64,000 nt of DNA from NCBI GenBank assembly GCA_964572725.1, contig CAZNFW010000003.1:43787-107786 (forward strand), read 5' to 3'. The stretch is from Rosettibacter sp964572725. GTDB lineage: Bacteria; Bacteroidota; Ignavibacteria; Ignavibacteriales; Melioribacteraceae. Numbering within the stretch: the stretch's first letter is position 1; each line of letters opens with the position of its first letter. Below are positions 9,015-17,822 of the stretch, one piece after another. The position numbers and the translations under genes were made by a program. The notes below the pieces were generated by a model, which was given only the letters and a program-made list of their open reading frames with translations, did not search any database and was not told where the DNA came from.

Positions 9015-9920
9015 TTAGTGAACTAATTTTGCAATTCTATTTAATCTTACAGAACCAAGAAGTCTAAAGAAATCAGAAAATGGAATGCTTGGATCCCATG
9101 ACCAGTAAATTAAAAATGCCTGTCCAACAATTTTATCACGAGGCACAAACCCCCAGAATCTGCTATCAGCACTATCATCACGATTATCACCCATCATAAA
9201 ATAATAATCTTTTTTAATTGTATACGAATTAACTGGTTTGCCGTCAATAAAAACTTGATTACCTTCAACTGTAACAACTCTTCTTCCAAATTCACGGTCA
9301 ATAGTTGTTCTCCATTGTTCAACATTTTCCACACTTAAAGGAATTACATCCCCTTTCTTAGGAACAACAATTGGTCCATAATTATCTTCGTTGAAATTGG
9401 AGCCTTTTGGGAAAATTCTGGGATTAGGAACACCTTTTGGGGTAACATAAGGATTTAAATATTGAATATGAGGAGGAATCCATGCTTCTTTCCCATTGAC
9501 AAAAACTACTTTATCAATTATTTCGATTGTATCACCCGGAATTCCAATACATCTTTTTACATAATTATTAATTTCTGCGGGTTTTAATTCATCGCGGTCG
9601 CCGGGATATTCGAACACAACAATATCACCTCTTCTTGGTTCTCTTATTGCTGGCAGCTGAAAATATGGTAAAGCAATATTTGTAAATGGAATGGTGCGAG
9701 GAGAAGTAGAACCATAAATAAATTTATTAACAAAAAGAAAGTCTCCTACCAGAATTGTTTTTTCCATAGAACCTGTAGGAACTCGCGAAGTTTCTATTAA
9801 AAATGTTTTTATAAGAAGAGCTGCAAAAGCAGCGAACAATAAATTTTTAATAAAATCCAAAATTTTTTTTGCAGTTGTTTTCTGCACTGTTTTAGTATTT
9901 TCTTTTTTTTGTGATGACAT
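9015..9920 (-). CDS. lepB: Signal peptidase I
   Basis: Signal peptidase I removes signal peptides from proteins exported by Sec or Tat. One N-terminal membrane segment (about residues 24-45) precedes the catalytic Ser in VPTGSME. The catalytic Lys is in YVKRCIGIPGD, and the C-terminal box is MGDNRDDSADSR. About 301 residues, long for the family because of inserts between the boxes. A TTG two codons upstream is possible, but the ATG at 9920 is preferred. It follows lepA by 29 bases, the classic lepA-lepB pairing, and precedes a secreted protease that would need it. Confidence 0.95.
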   Translation of the reverse strand: MSSQKKENTKTVQKTTAKKILDFIKNLLFAAFAALLIKTFLIETSRVPTGSMEKTILVGDFLFVNKFIYGSTSPRTIPFTNIALPYFQLPAIREPRRGDIVVFEYPGDRDELKPAEINNYVKRCIGIPGDTIEIIDKVVFVNGKEAWIPPHIQYLNPYVTPKGVPNPRIFPKGSNFNEDNYGPIVVPKKGDVIPLSVENVEQWRTTIDREFGRRVVTVEGNQVFIDGKPVNSYTIKKDYYFMMGDNRDDSADSRFWGFVPRDKIVGQAFLIYWSWDPSIPFSDFFRLLGSVRLNRIAKLVH

Positions 9921-9949
9921 ATACAACCAATTATTATTCGAAAAAATTA

Positions 9950-11743
9950 TTAATCTTCAATTTGAAGTACAGCTAAAAATGCTTCCTGAGGAATTTCAAC
10001 ATTGCCAACCTGTTTCATTCTCTTCTTTCCTTCTTTCTGTTTTTCCAGTAATTTTCTTTTACGTGTAACATCACCGCCGTAACATTTTGCAAGAACATTT
10101 TTTCTTAACGGTTTAATATTTGTTCTTGAAATAACTTTACTGCCAATTGCAGCCTGAATAGCAATTTCGAACATTTGACGTGGAATAAGCTCTTTGAGTT
10201 TTGAACAAACTTTCAATCCCCAGTTATAAGCTTTTTTTTCATGAACAATAATTGAAAGAGCATCAACTTTTTCGCCATTTAGTAAAATATCAAGTTTAAC
10301 TAAATCTGATTGTCTATAACCTATCAATTCATAATCAAAAGAAGCATAACCGCGAGATATTGATTTTAATTTATCATAAAAATCAAAAATAATTTCAGAA
10401 AGAGGAAACTCAAACGATAAATCTGCACGCTTTGGGTCAATATAAGTTGTATTCAAATAAACACCTCTTTTTTCAATTGCAAGCTGCATCAAGTTCCCAA
10501 TATATTCACTTGGAGTAACAATTTGTGCTTTTACATATGGCTCTTCAATCCTGTCAATTTCTCCCTGCGGCGGCATTTCTGCAGGATTATCAACAATTAT
10601 TTTTTCACCATTTCTTTTATAAACCCAATACTCAACATTAGGTAAAGTTGTAACAATTGACTGGTTAAATTCTCTTTCAAGTCTTTCCTGAACAATTTCC
10701 ATATGAAGCATGCCGAGAAATCCGCATCTGAATCCGAATCCCAATGCTGCAGAAGTTTCGGGAGTAAATGTTATTGATGAATCATTTAATCTGTATTTTT
10801 CAAGAGCATCTCTTAAACTTTCATAATCGTCAGAGTTAGTTGGATATAAACCGCTAAAAACCATTGGTTTAATTTCTTTATAACCCGGTAGAGGTTTTTC
10901 AGCACCATTTTTAACATGAGTAATTGTATCGCCTACTTTTGTATCTCTCAATTCTTTTACACCAGCTATCACATATCCTACATTGCCAGTTCTAAGTTCT
11001 CCAGTTCTAATTCTATTTAATCGAAGGATACCAATTTCCTCTGCGATATATTTTTTACCATTTGCAAAAAAAGTAATTTCATCGCGTTCTTTTATTATTC
11101 CATTAAACACACGAACATAAGCAACAGCACCTCGATAAGAATCAAAAATGGAATCAAAAATCAAAGCTTGAAGCGGGGCATCTTCTGAACCGCTTGGCGG
11201 TGGAATTCTTTTTACGATTGCTTCAAGAATTTTATCAATTCCAATTCTTGTTTTTGCACTTGCTAAAATAATTTCCTCATCTTTACATCCAATTAAATCA
11301 ATAATTTGTTGTTTTACTGTATCAATCATTGCGCTCGGCAAATCAATCTTGTTGATTACAGGAATTATTTCCAATCCTGCATCAATAGCCATATAAAGAT
11401 TTGAAATTGTTTGAGCTTCTACACCCTGCGCTGCATCAACTACAAGAATTGCACCTTCACATGCAGCAAGTGAGCGCGAAACTTCGTAAGAAAAATCTAC
11501 ATGTCCGGGAGTATCAATTAAATTTAATATGTAAGTTTGTCCATCCTGAGCATTATATTCCATCTGTATAGCATGAGATTTAATAGTAATACCACGTTCT
11601 CTTTCAAGGTCAAGGCTGTCAAGAAGCTGTTCTTTTGCTTCGCGCTCAGATACTGTATGAGTAAATTCTAATAATCCATCTGCTAATGTTGATTTGCCAT
11701 GATCTATGTGAGCAATTATGCAGAAATTGCGAATGTTTTGCAT
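9950..11743 (-). CDS. lepA: Elongation factor 4 (LepA)
   Basis: EF4 is a ribosome-associated translational GTPase that affects translocation and 30S biogenesis. The 597-residue protein has G1 AHIDHGKST, G2 RERGITIK, G3 DTPGHVDF and G4 NKIDLP in order. The LepA-specific C-terminal domain ends with the basic tract GGDVTRKRKLLEKQKEGKKR. The start chosen is the ATG that opens MQNIRNFCIIAH; a TTG two codons earlier is less likely. A Bacteroidota-type promoter lies 22 bases upstream, and the gene heads a five-gene unit. Confidence 0.97.
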   Translation of the reverse strand: MQNIRNFCIIAHIDHGKSTLADGLLEFTHTVSEREAKEQLLDSLDLERERGITIKSHAIQMEYNAQDGQTYILNLIDTPGHVDFSYEVSRSLAACEGAILVVDAAQGVEAQTISNLYMAIDAGLEIIPVINKIDLPSAMIDTVKQQIIDLIGCKDEEIILASAKTRIGIDKILEAIVKRIPPPSGSEDAPLQALIFDSIFDSYRGAVAYVRVFNGIIKERDEITFFANGKKYIAEEIGILRLNRIRTGELRTGNVGYVIAGVKELRDTKVGDTITHVKNGAEKPLPGYKEIKPMVFSGLYPTNSDDYESLRDALEKYRLNDSSITFTPETSAALGFGFRCGFLGMLHMEIVQERLEREFNQSIVTTLPNVEYWVYKRNGEKIIVDNPAEMPPQGEIDRIEEPYVKAQIVTPSEYIGNLMQLAIEKRGVYLNTTYIDPKRADLSFEFPLSEIIFDFYDKLKSISRGYASFDYELIGYRQSDLVKLDILLNGEKVDALSIIVHEKKAYNWGLKVCSKLKELIPRQMFEIAIQAAIGSKVISRTNIKPLRKNVLAKCYGGDVTRKRKLLEKQKEGKKRMKQVGNVEIPQEAFLAVLQIED

Positions 11744-11764
11744 ACTCAATTAAAAATTTAGTGA

Positions 11765-11795
11765 CAAATATATAAAGAAGGTCAGGGATTTACAA
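11765..11795 (-). promoter_or_regulatory. Bacteroidota-type promoter of lepA unit
   Basis: On the minus strand, TTG at 11795-11793 is followed after 20 bases by TATATTTG at 11772-11765. This matches the TTTG / TAnnTTTG promoter described for Bacteroidota primary sigma factors, including the spacing. Transcription would start near 11758, leaving a leader of about 15 bases before the lepA ATG. Assigned from pattern only. Confidence 0.5.
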
Positions 11796-11903
11796 TTTAA
11801 ACTACTGTCAAATAAATATTTCCTATTTAAGTATTACTAAAATTCATAATCATTTCCCGTTTTACTAATTTTGTAAATGAATAATTAATAATGTAATAAC
11901 AAT

Positions 11904-13712
11904 ATGAAAAAGCTTTTTGTAATTTTATGCTTGATTTATAGTATAAGTTTTGCTCAAAGAATTAATATTGCTTTTCTCTCAGCTCCATCAATTGATAAAA
12001 GCGGGGATAATTCTCTGTTTGATTCAACCATATCAAAGATTAATAAAATTGAAAATCTTGATTTCATAATTATTGGTGGAAATTTAACATCTTCCAGTTC
12101 CGAAAAAGAATTTTTAATGCTTAAATCATTGCTCAACAAACTTCATAAACCCTATTATCTTTTACCAGCTTTGAATGATTTTAAGGACGCAAACGGATGG
12201 TTATATTATCAGGAGAATTATGACGATAAATTTGCTATACGACTCAACAACAAAATTTTTATAGGTTTAAGTCCTGTTGTTCCTTTAAGAAATTACTATC
12301 ATTACATTACAGAAAATATCAACTGGCTTAATGAAACTTTAGACACATTAAAATTAAGTGATGAAATTTATTTCTTCTCTCCAGTCCCATTTGATTCTAA
12401 AGTTGACAACTGGAAAACATTACTCGGCAATTTTTCAGAAAAGAATTTAAAGCTGATAATTAATGGGAATGCCGCTAAAACACAATTAAGAAATTTGCAC
12501 GGTTACTCAATATTTGATATTCAATCATCACAAAACATTGATAAAAAAATATTGGATTTTGTTATTGTTGAAATTTCCAGCGACTCAATAAAAATTTTTG
12601 ATAATACAAAAAAAATCATTACAGCTTTTGACAAAACAATTGACATTCCAAAAGAAAAAATTGATATTGAAAAATTACAAGCAATTAATTCTGATATTTT
12701 GTTTAGCATTAATTTAAAATCAACAATGTTAACATCATGCAGTTTTTGGAACAATAAGATTTATTCTTTTGATTATTCTGGTTTAATAAGCTGTATGGAT
12801 ACAACTCAAAAAGTAAAATGGGAATTTGACGCTAATGGAAATATAATTGGAAGACCCATAATTGCAGATATGATGATAGCTGCCGCTACTTTTCAAGGAG
12901 ATTTAATTTCTTTAAGTGCAATTTCAGGAGAACAATTTCAATCAATTGGTTTTGAAGACTATATCACAACAGATTTACTTGCTATTGATTACAGCGGCGA
13001 TAAAGAATTAATGATTCCAAAACTTTCACAATCAAAAACAGCTGTAGTTTTTGGCACTGCAAGTGGAAAAGTTTATTGCTACGACTTAGAAACTCTTCAG
13101 GAATATTGGTCAAACGACTATTGCAAAGATATGATTACTTCCAGCTTATTGTATTTTGACAATAAAATTTTTTATACAAGCCGAGATGGTTATCTTTATT
13201 GCATTGATGCTCGTAACGGAATAACAATATGGCGCTGGAAAGAAAAAGCAAACACAGACCTTTCATATTCTCAAATATTAAGTGATGGAAAAAAAGTTTT
13301 TGTAATTTCACAAAGCGGTATACTTTACGCTGTTAATTTATTATTAGGAAAACTTGACTGGAAAATTGACAATAATTTTTTTCAAAACTTTGGATTATCT
13401 GAAAACAAAAAGCTGATTTATGCCGAATCACAAAACAATGAGTTCGTTATAATTTCTGCTGATAAAGGAAAAATTGAAAGAAAAATTAAAACTGATATAT
13501 ACTTTTTGAATTCTTTTTCTTCACCAGTTGAACTTGATAATAAAATATTCTGGAGCGGAAATGGATTTATCAATCACTTCGATTCAAAATTCAATTCCAT
13601 AAAAAATTTATATTTAGGCGATGCTCCTGTTCACCCAGTAGAAAAAATATCTTCAAATAAATATTTAGCATCAAACATTGACGGAACTATTGTAATATTT
13701 AAATCGAGGTAA
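11904..13712 (+). CDS. Degenerate calcineurin-like phosphoesterase fused to PQQ-type beta-propeller
   Basis: A signal peptide (MKK...SFAQ, residues 1-17) leads into a region of about 240 residues whose order of segments matches a calcineurin-like phosphoesterase. The metal-binding residues are absent: the usual DxH reads SAP, GDLT reads GGNLTS, GNHD reads ALND, and GHxH reads GNAAK. From about residue 255 come repeats such as GKVYCYDLETLQEYW and GYLYCIDARNGITIWRW, typical of PQQ-like propeller blades. The protein is probably exported and non-catalytic, with a binding or scaffolding role; the ligand is unknown. A TAATTTTG box at 11866-11873 may be its promoter -7 element. The HAD gene follows after three bases. 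Confidence 0.75.
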   Translation: MKKLFVILCLIYSISFAQRINIAFLSAPSIDKSGDNSLFDSTISKINKIENLDFIIIGGNLTSSSSEKEFLMLKSLLNKLHKPYYLLPALNDFKDANGWLYYQENYDDKFAIRLNNKIFIGLSPVVPLRNYYHYITENINWLNETLDTLKLSDEIYFFSPVPFDSKVDNWKTLLGNFSEKNLKLIINGNAAKTQLRNLHGYSIFDIQSSQNIDKKILDFVIVEISSDSIKIFDNTKKIITAFDKTIDIPKEKIDIEKLQAINSDILFSINLKSTMLTSCSFWNNKIYSFDYSGLISCMDTTQKVKWEFDANGNIIGRPIIADMMIAAATFQGDLISLSAISGEQFQSIGFEDYITTDLLAIDYSGDKELMIPKLSQSKTAVVFGTASGKVYCYDLETLQEYWSNDYCKDMITSSLLYFDNKIFYTSRDGYLYCIDARNGITIWRWKEKANTDLSYSQILSDGKKVFVISQSGILYAVNLLLGKLDWKIDNNFFQNFGLSENKKLIYAESQNNEFVIISADKGKIERKIKTDIYFLNSFSSPVELDNKIFWSGNGFINHFDSKFNSIKNLYLGDAPVHPVEKISSNKYLASNIDGTIVIFKSR

Positions 13713-13715
13713 AAA

Positions 13716-14366
13716 TTGAAAAACTTTGAAGGAATAATATTCGATATTGACGGAACACTTGCTTCCACGCACGATTTAATATTCGAAAGTTTTAATCACG
13801 TAATTAAAAAATATTACAACAAAAGATTGACCACAGAAGAAATTGTTGCATTATTTGGACCGACTGAAGATGTAATTCTAAAAGAATGGATGAAAGATAA
13901 TTATGAAAAAGCCAGAAAAGATTATTACGATTTTTATGAATCTCAGCACGAAGAAATGGCAAATATTTTTCCCGGCTTAGAAGAAATTATAAAGTTAATA
14001 AAAAGTAAAAAAATCCCGCTTGGAATTTTTACTGGCAAAGGAAGAGATACTTCAATAATAACACTTAAAGCCATAAAGCTTCATGATTATTTCGACTTAA
14101 TTGTTACAGGAGATGATGTTAAAGAACACAAACCTGCTCCTGAAGGAATAAAAAAATTTCTAAATGCTTTTAATCTTAGACCAGAAAAAGTCTTAATGGT
14201 TGGGGATACAAATACTGATGTTATTGCATCAAGAAATGCAGGAATTAGATGTGCGCTCGTGTTATGGGATGAATTTTCAAGAAGTAAATATTCAAATGCA
14301 GAAGCTGATTTTATTTTTTATTCTGTGGAAGAATTTCAAAAATTCATTGAAGAAAATATCCAATAA
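13716..14366 (+). CDS. HAD-superfamily phosphatase (phosphoglycolate phosphatase-like)
   Basis: This 216-residue HAD hydrolase has motif I FDIDGT (nucleophile Asp10, Asp12), a helical cap (about 17-80), the Thr motif IFTGKGRD, the Lys in KEHKPAP, and the acidic motif VLMVGDTNTD. It most resembles phosphoglycolate phosphatase or beta-phosphoglucomutase-like members; the substrate cannot be set from sequence. The start is TTG, chosen because GAGG lies 7 bases upstream and no ATG gives the conserved N-terminus. It follows the propeller gene immediately and is probably co-transcribed. Confidence 0.88.
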   Translation: MKNFEGIIFDIDGTLASTHDLIFESFNHVIKKYYNKRLTTEEIVALFGPTEDVILKEWMKDNYEKARKDYYDFYESQHEEMANIFPGLEEIIKLIKSKKIPLGIFTGKGRDTSIITLKAIKLHDYFDLIVTGDDVKEHKPAPEGIKKFLNAFNLRPEKVLMVGDTNTDVIASRNAGIRCALVLWDEFSRSKYSNAEADFIFYSVEEFQKFIEENIQ

Positions 14367-14432
14367 TAAAAGCAAATCTTACTTTAATTTTTACATTAAT
14401 TATTTCAAATAAAAATCAGGATTTTTTCCTAA

Positions 14433-15782
14433 TCAACTTGAAAAACCAACTGGATAAATGAATGATAGTCTGGGTTCAATTTTCTTTTGTGGTTTATATC
14501 CAATAATGTTATCAGTTTTATCTCTCAAAGGTGTATAAGTCCACGAATAAACTACAGACAATAACAAGTACTTTTGAATTTTATAACCAAATTCTGCAAA
14601 GAGATAAGAACGGTCATCCATTTTAAAAATATCACCAAAATTTTTTATCTGAATTTTATCATATCCTGCACGAAACAGATAAGGCAAACTTTCTGGATTA
14701 ATTAATGTCCACAAATGAAGTATTCCGCTTTCTGGTATTCTATCCAGCTTCTGAAAGCTGCCAAGAACATTATAAGTGCCTAAAAAATTTAAAAGCAGTT
14801 CTCCAAAGTAGCCATTTCCTTCATCAGCCGATTTTAGTTTTTGAATTTTACTAAAAATCATTCCTGTTGATTTATCAATTCTAAATCTTTCAATTTCATA
14901 CAGAGAATTAAAATATGAAGGCAAATACATTTTACCATTGAATCTTCTTTCCAATTTTGCTTTCAATGAAATTAAACTTAATCCCTTAAAATCAGCAATC
15001 AAGCCCAGAGCAGAACCACTCCCAAATTTTATAATTTTTGAATGGTCAAAGTAAATAACAAAATCGAGTAAATTTGTTCTTAACAATGGAATTCCTATAT
15101 CTAATCCAACAATTGTAATTTTTCCTTCATCAATCAATGGGAGAAAAGTATTATTTTGTGAATTATATTCACCCGCAACTATTCCGCACTTTTCATCTGA
15201 ATCCGTGGTTAATGTTGCTCCAAGTTCAAGATTCCCAAGTATTGGTACGGAATTAAGTTCAGTAAATTGAATAGGTCTAATGTAACCTCTTAATCCCATA
15301 ACACCTGATTGACCAAAATTTCCATAAACAGATTCAAACCCGAAATTATTAAAATCCATATCGAATTCAGTCCCAATTTTTCTTGTGTCAAAAGCAGGAC
15401 TATTGTTATAAAGATACATTATGGTTCCATGTCCCAGCGTAGCATAGTCAAGAGCACCAATTCTAAAATAAAGAGGGTCATGCTTTTTACCATATCTGAT
15501 ATAACGAATTATACTCAGATAATCAGAAAACTCATTGAAATTTTCATTGCGAATTTTCCCTTCAGGTGTAAATTCTAAATTTAAGTCGAGTCCAATTCCA
15601 ACTTTTGAAAACTGAATTTCTGGAAAAATCCGGAATGCGTAATGAGGTCTTCCATCTATCCATGTCAATCCAAAACTTCCTCCTAACATTGCTGCGTTCT
15701 GATTTAATTGTTCGAACTGACTATAAATTATATTTGATAAAAACAATAAAATCATCATTAATTGCTGGGAAATAATTTTCAT
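14433..15782 (-). CDS. Predicted outer-membrane beta-barrel protein
   Basis: I do not recognise a named family. The 449-residue protein has a signal peptide ending near YSQ22. It then shows alternating hydrophobic strands rich in Tyr, Phe, Ile and Gly, for example PHYAFRIFPEIQFSKVGIGLDLNLEF, consistent with a beta-barrel, and the C-terminus RLSFIYPVGFSS. No plug or receptor domain is evident. It lies 55 bases downstream of the EnvC-like gene on the same strand, so it may be the last gene of that envelope unit. Confidence 0.65.
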   Translation of the reverse strand: MKIISQQLMMILLFLSNIIYSQFEQLNQNAAMLGGSFGLTWIDGRPHYAFRIFPEIQFSKVGIGLDLNLEFTPEGKIRNENFNEFSDYLSIIRYIRYGKKHDPLYFRIGALDYATLGHGTIMYLYNNSPAFDTRKIGTEFDMDFNNFGFESVYGNFGQSGVMGLRGYIRPIQFTELNSVPILGNLELGATLTTDSDEKCGIVAGEYNSQNNTFLPLIDEGKITIVGLDIGIPLLRTNLLDFVIYFDHSKIIKFGSGSALGLIADFKGLSLISLKAKLERRFNGKMYLPSYFNSLYEIERFRIDKSTGMIFSKIQKLKSADEGNGYFGELLLNFLGTYNVLGSFQKLDRIPESGILHLWTLINPESLPYLFRAGYDKIQIKNFGDIFKMDDRSYLFAEFGYKIQKYLLLSVVYSWTYTPLRDKTDNIIGYKPQKKIEPRLSFIYPVGFSS

Positions 15783-15837
15783 AAACTTTCGTGAAATTTG
15801 TTATCAAAAATATTGTAATGATTTTTTCAATCTTCAA

Positions 15838-17046
15838 TTATCTTTTTGCAAGCCATATTTCTGGATTTTGATAATTTCTTTCATTCCATATTTCAAAGTG
15901 TAAAATATTTCCTTCAAGACTTTCACTTACTCTGCCGATTACAGTTCCTGCTTTTATTACATCCCCTTCTTTAACTCTTATATCTCCAACATGTCCATAA
16001 ACAGTACGATATTGGTTATTGTGTGTTAAAATAATTACACTGCCGTAACCAGGAATCCATTCTATTGTAGAAACCACTCCCTCTGCAACTGCAATAATTT
16101 CCTGCTGTGATTTTGTTTCAATATCAACACCATAATTCAAAGTAATTGTATTTAATTTTTCGTTTTTATTTTCTCCAAATTTCCGCACAATTTTGCTTGC
16201 TTTGACAGGCCAGAGCAATTTACCTCTCAATCTTTCAAAATTTTCGAACTTTGTATAATCAAGAACTGGTTTAGATACTTTATTCTTTGTTTTTTCTTCA
16301 AGTAGTTTAGCTTTTCTTATTCTTTCTTTTTCAATCAAGCTGAAAATTAAATTCTTGATTTCAATCTCAGCTTTTCTCTTTGATTCTATTTCTTTTTCAA
16401 TAATTCTTTTATCCTTTCTTAATGATACTATCAATTGCTTTCGCTCTTCTTGAAGCATTTCAAGTTTTTTTTGTTCTTCAATTTTTTGCGATACAAGTTT
16501 TTCTTTCTGTTCCTTTTCCTGCTGAAGCTGATTTTTATATTTCGCTAAATTTGTTTTACTCTGCGAAAGAAGTCTTAAATCTCTTTTGTTTTGATCCGAA
16601 ATAAATTTCAAATACTTATATCTCTTAAGCATCTCTCCAAATGAGCTTGAGCCTATTAAATACTTCAATGCAGATGTGTTCCTGTTTTTATAAACCCAGA
16701 CTATGTAGCGTGAGTATTTTTGTTTGATGAGTAAAATTTTATTTTCAATTTCTGCTATTTTTTCTTCGATCTCTTGAATTTCTTTTGATTTCTGATTTTC
16801 TTCAGCAATTAGATTATTTATAAATTTCTGAATCAACAAACTTTGTCTGCTGCTTCTTTCTAAAAATTCAAGACTTTCCTTTTCCTTTTTTGATTTATTG
16901 CTTAATTCTTTTTCTAATAACTCAATTTCTTTTTTAATTTGTTCGAGTTGATTGTTCCCAATAGAAATGCTGTCCTTCTTTTGAGAAAATAAAAGACAAG
17001 AAAGCAAAAGAGTAATAAATATTATTTTAATAAATTGATTTACCAT
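15838..17046 (-). CDS. EnvC-like murein hydrolase activator with degenerate LytM domain
   Basis: A signal peptide (about 1-21) is followed by long charged coiled coils (about 27-250, rich in Lys/Glu) and a C-terminal LytM/M23 fold. In catalytic M23 peptidases zinc is held by H and D of HxxxD and by the last H of HxH. Here the first site reads N304-YGV-D308 and the last reads I381-L-H383, while H352 in YGHVG is kept. Loss of one zinc ligand and of the first His of HxH points to a non-catalytic domain like E. coli EnvC, which activates periplasmic amidases for cell separation. No amidase gene is in the window. It overlaps the DUF4292 gene by 7 bases. Confidence 0.85.
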   Translation of the reverse strand: MVNQFIKIIFITLLLSCLLFSQKKDSISIGNNQLEQIKKEIELLEKELSNKSKKEKESLEFLERSSRQSLLIQKFINNLIAEENQKSKEIQEIEEKIAEIENKILLIKQKYSRYIVWVYKNRNTSALKYLIGSSSFGEMLKRYKYLKFISDQNKRDLRLLSQSKTNLAKYKNQLQQEKEQKEKLVSQKIEEQKKLEMLQEERKQLIVSLRKDKRIIEKEIESKRKAEIEIKNLIFSLIEKERIRKAKLLEEKTKNKVSKPVLDYTKFENFERLRGKLLWPVKASKIVRKFGENKNEKLNTITLNYGVDIETKSQQEIIAVAEGVVSTIEWIPGYGSVIILTHNNQYRTVYGHVGDIRVKEGDVIKAGTVIGRVSESLEGNILHFEIWNERNYQNPEIWLAKR

Positions 17047-17822
17047 TCTAAAATTTTTGCATCATCGGGAATTTCAATATTTAGATTTGGCAATTCTTTA
17101 TTAACATTTATGTTTCTGTATTCAATTTTGAGCTGCTGATTATTTCTAAAGTCGTTTATTTTTATTTCATATGGAATGGGGACATTATCAAAAATTTTAA
17201 AATTAGAAAATTTCGCTTCGAGCAGTTTTTCTCCCTTAAAATTTTGTACTATACTTTCTGAAATTGAAAAGTCATCTGCTTTGACAAGAAAAACTTTCTC
17301 AATAGAATTAATTGAATCGATATAAGTTAATTTGTAAAAATTATTTTCATAATCAAATTTATCGGGTTCTCTTCTTAATTTATCAGTTAAATTTACGGAA
17401 CCAGTTAGTGCATCAATTACATCATTGAAGGACAAATTTACTTTTAAGATTTTCTGCAATACATCTTCCTTTAAATTACCTTTATATACTTTGTTATTAA
17501 TTACGTCATAAAACAAAAATCCATTTGATGAAACTACTGCTTGTGCAAGTTCAATTCCAAAAGGACCAAAAAAATCAACTCTTAGAGAATCAGTTTTTTT
17601 TAGATTAACTTCGAAATTACTTTTTGCTTTTAATTCCTTATTCTGAACATTAATAACACCACTTCCCACAAAACTCTTAATTTTTCTTCTATTAGCTTCT
17701 AATTTCACCACCAGTCTGTCAGGAGAAATAAGTTTTTCTTTCTCAATAGTTTTAGTTGGAGCACACGCAGATAATATTGATAAAATTATTAAAAGAAGTA
17801 AATAATAGTATTTCCTTTTCAC
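17040..17822 (-). CDS. DUF4292 lipoprotein (LolB-like fold)
   Basis: The 260-residue protein starts with a lipoprotein signal peptide (ILSAC, Cys20). The rest is beta-rich and matches the DUF4292 pattern of Bacteroidota: KLEANRRKIKSFVGSG, then FFGPFGIELAQAVVSSNG and PYEIKINDF near the end. The fold resembles LolA/LolB carriers, so an envelope lipid or lipoprotein role is possible but not shown. It overlaps the TPR lipoprotein upstream by 4 bases and the EnvC-like gene downstream by 7, indicating a translationally coupled unit. Confidence 0.8.
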   Translation of the reverse strand: MKRKYYYLLLLIILSILSACAPTKTIEKEKLISPDRLVVKLEANRRKIKSFVGSGVINVQNKELKAKSNFEVNLKKTDSLRVDFFGPFGIELAQAVVSSNGFLFYDVINNKVYKGNLKEDVLQKILKVNLSFNDVIDALTGSVNLTDKLRREPDKFDYENNFYKLTYIDSINSIEKVFLVKADDFSISESIVQNFKGEKLLEAKFSNFKIFDNVPIPYEIKINDFRNNQQLKIEYRNINVNKELPNLNIEIPDDAKILEW

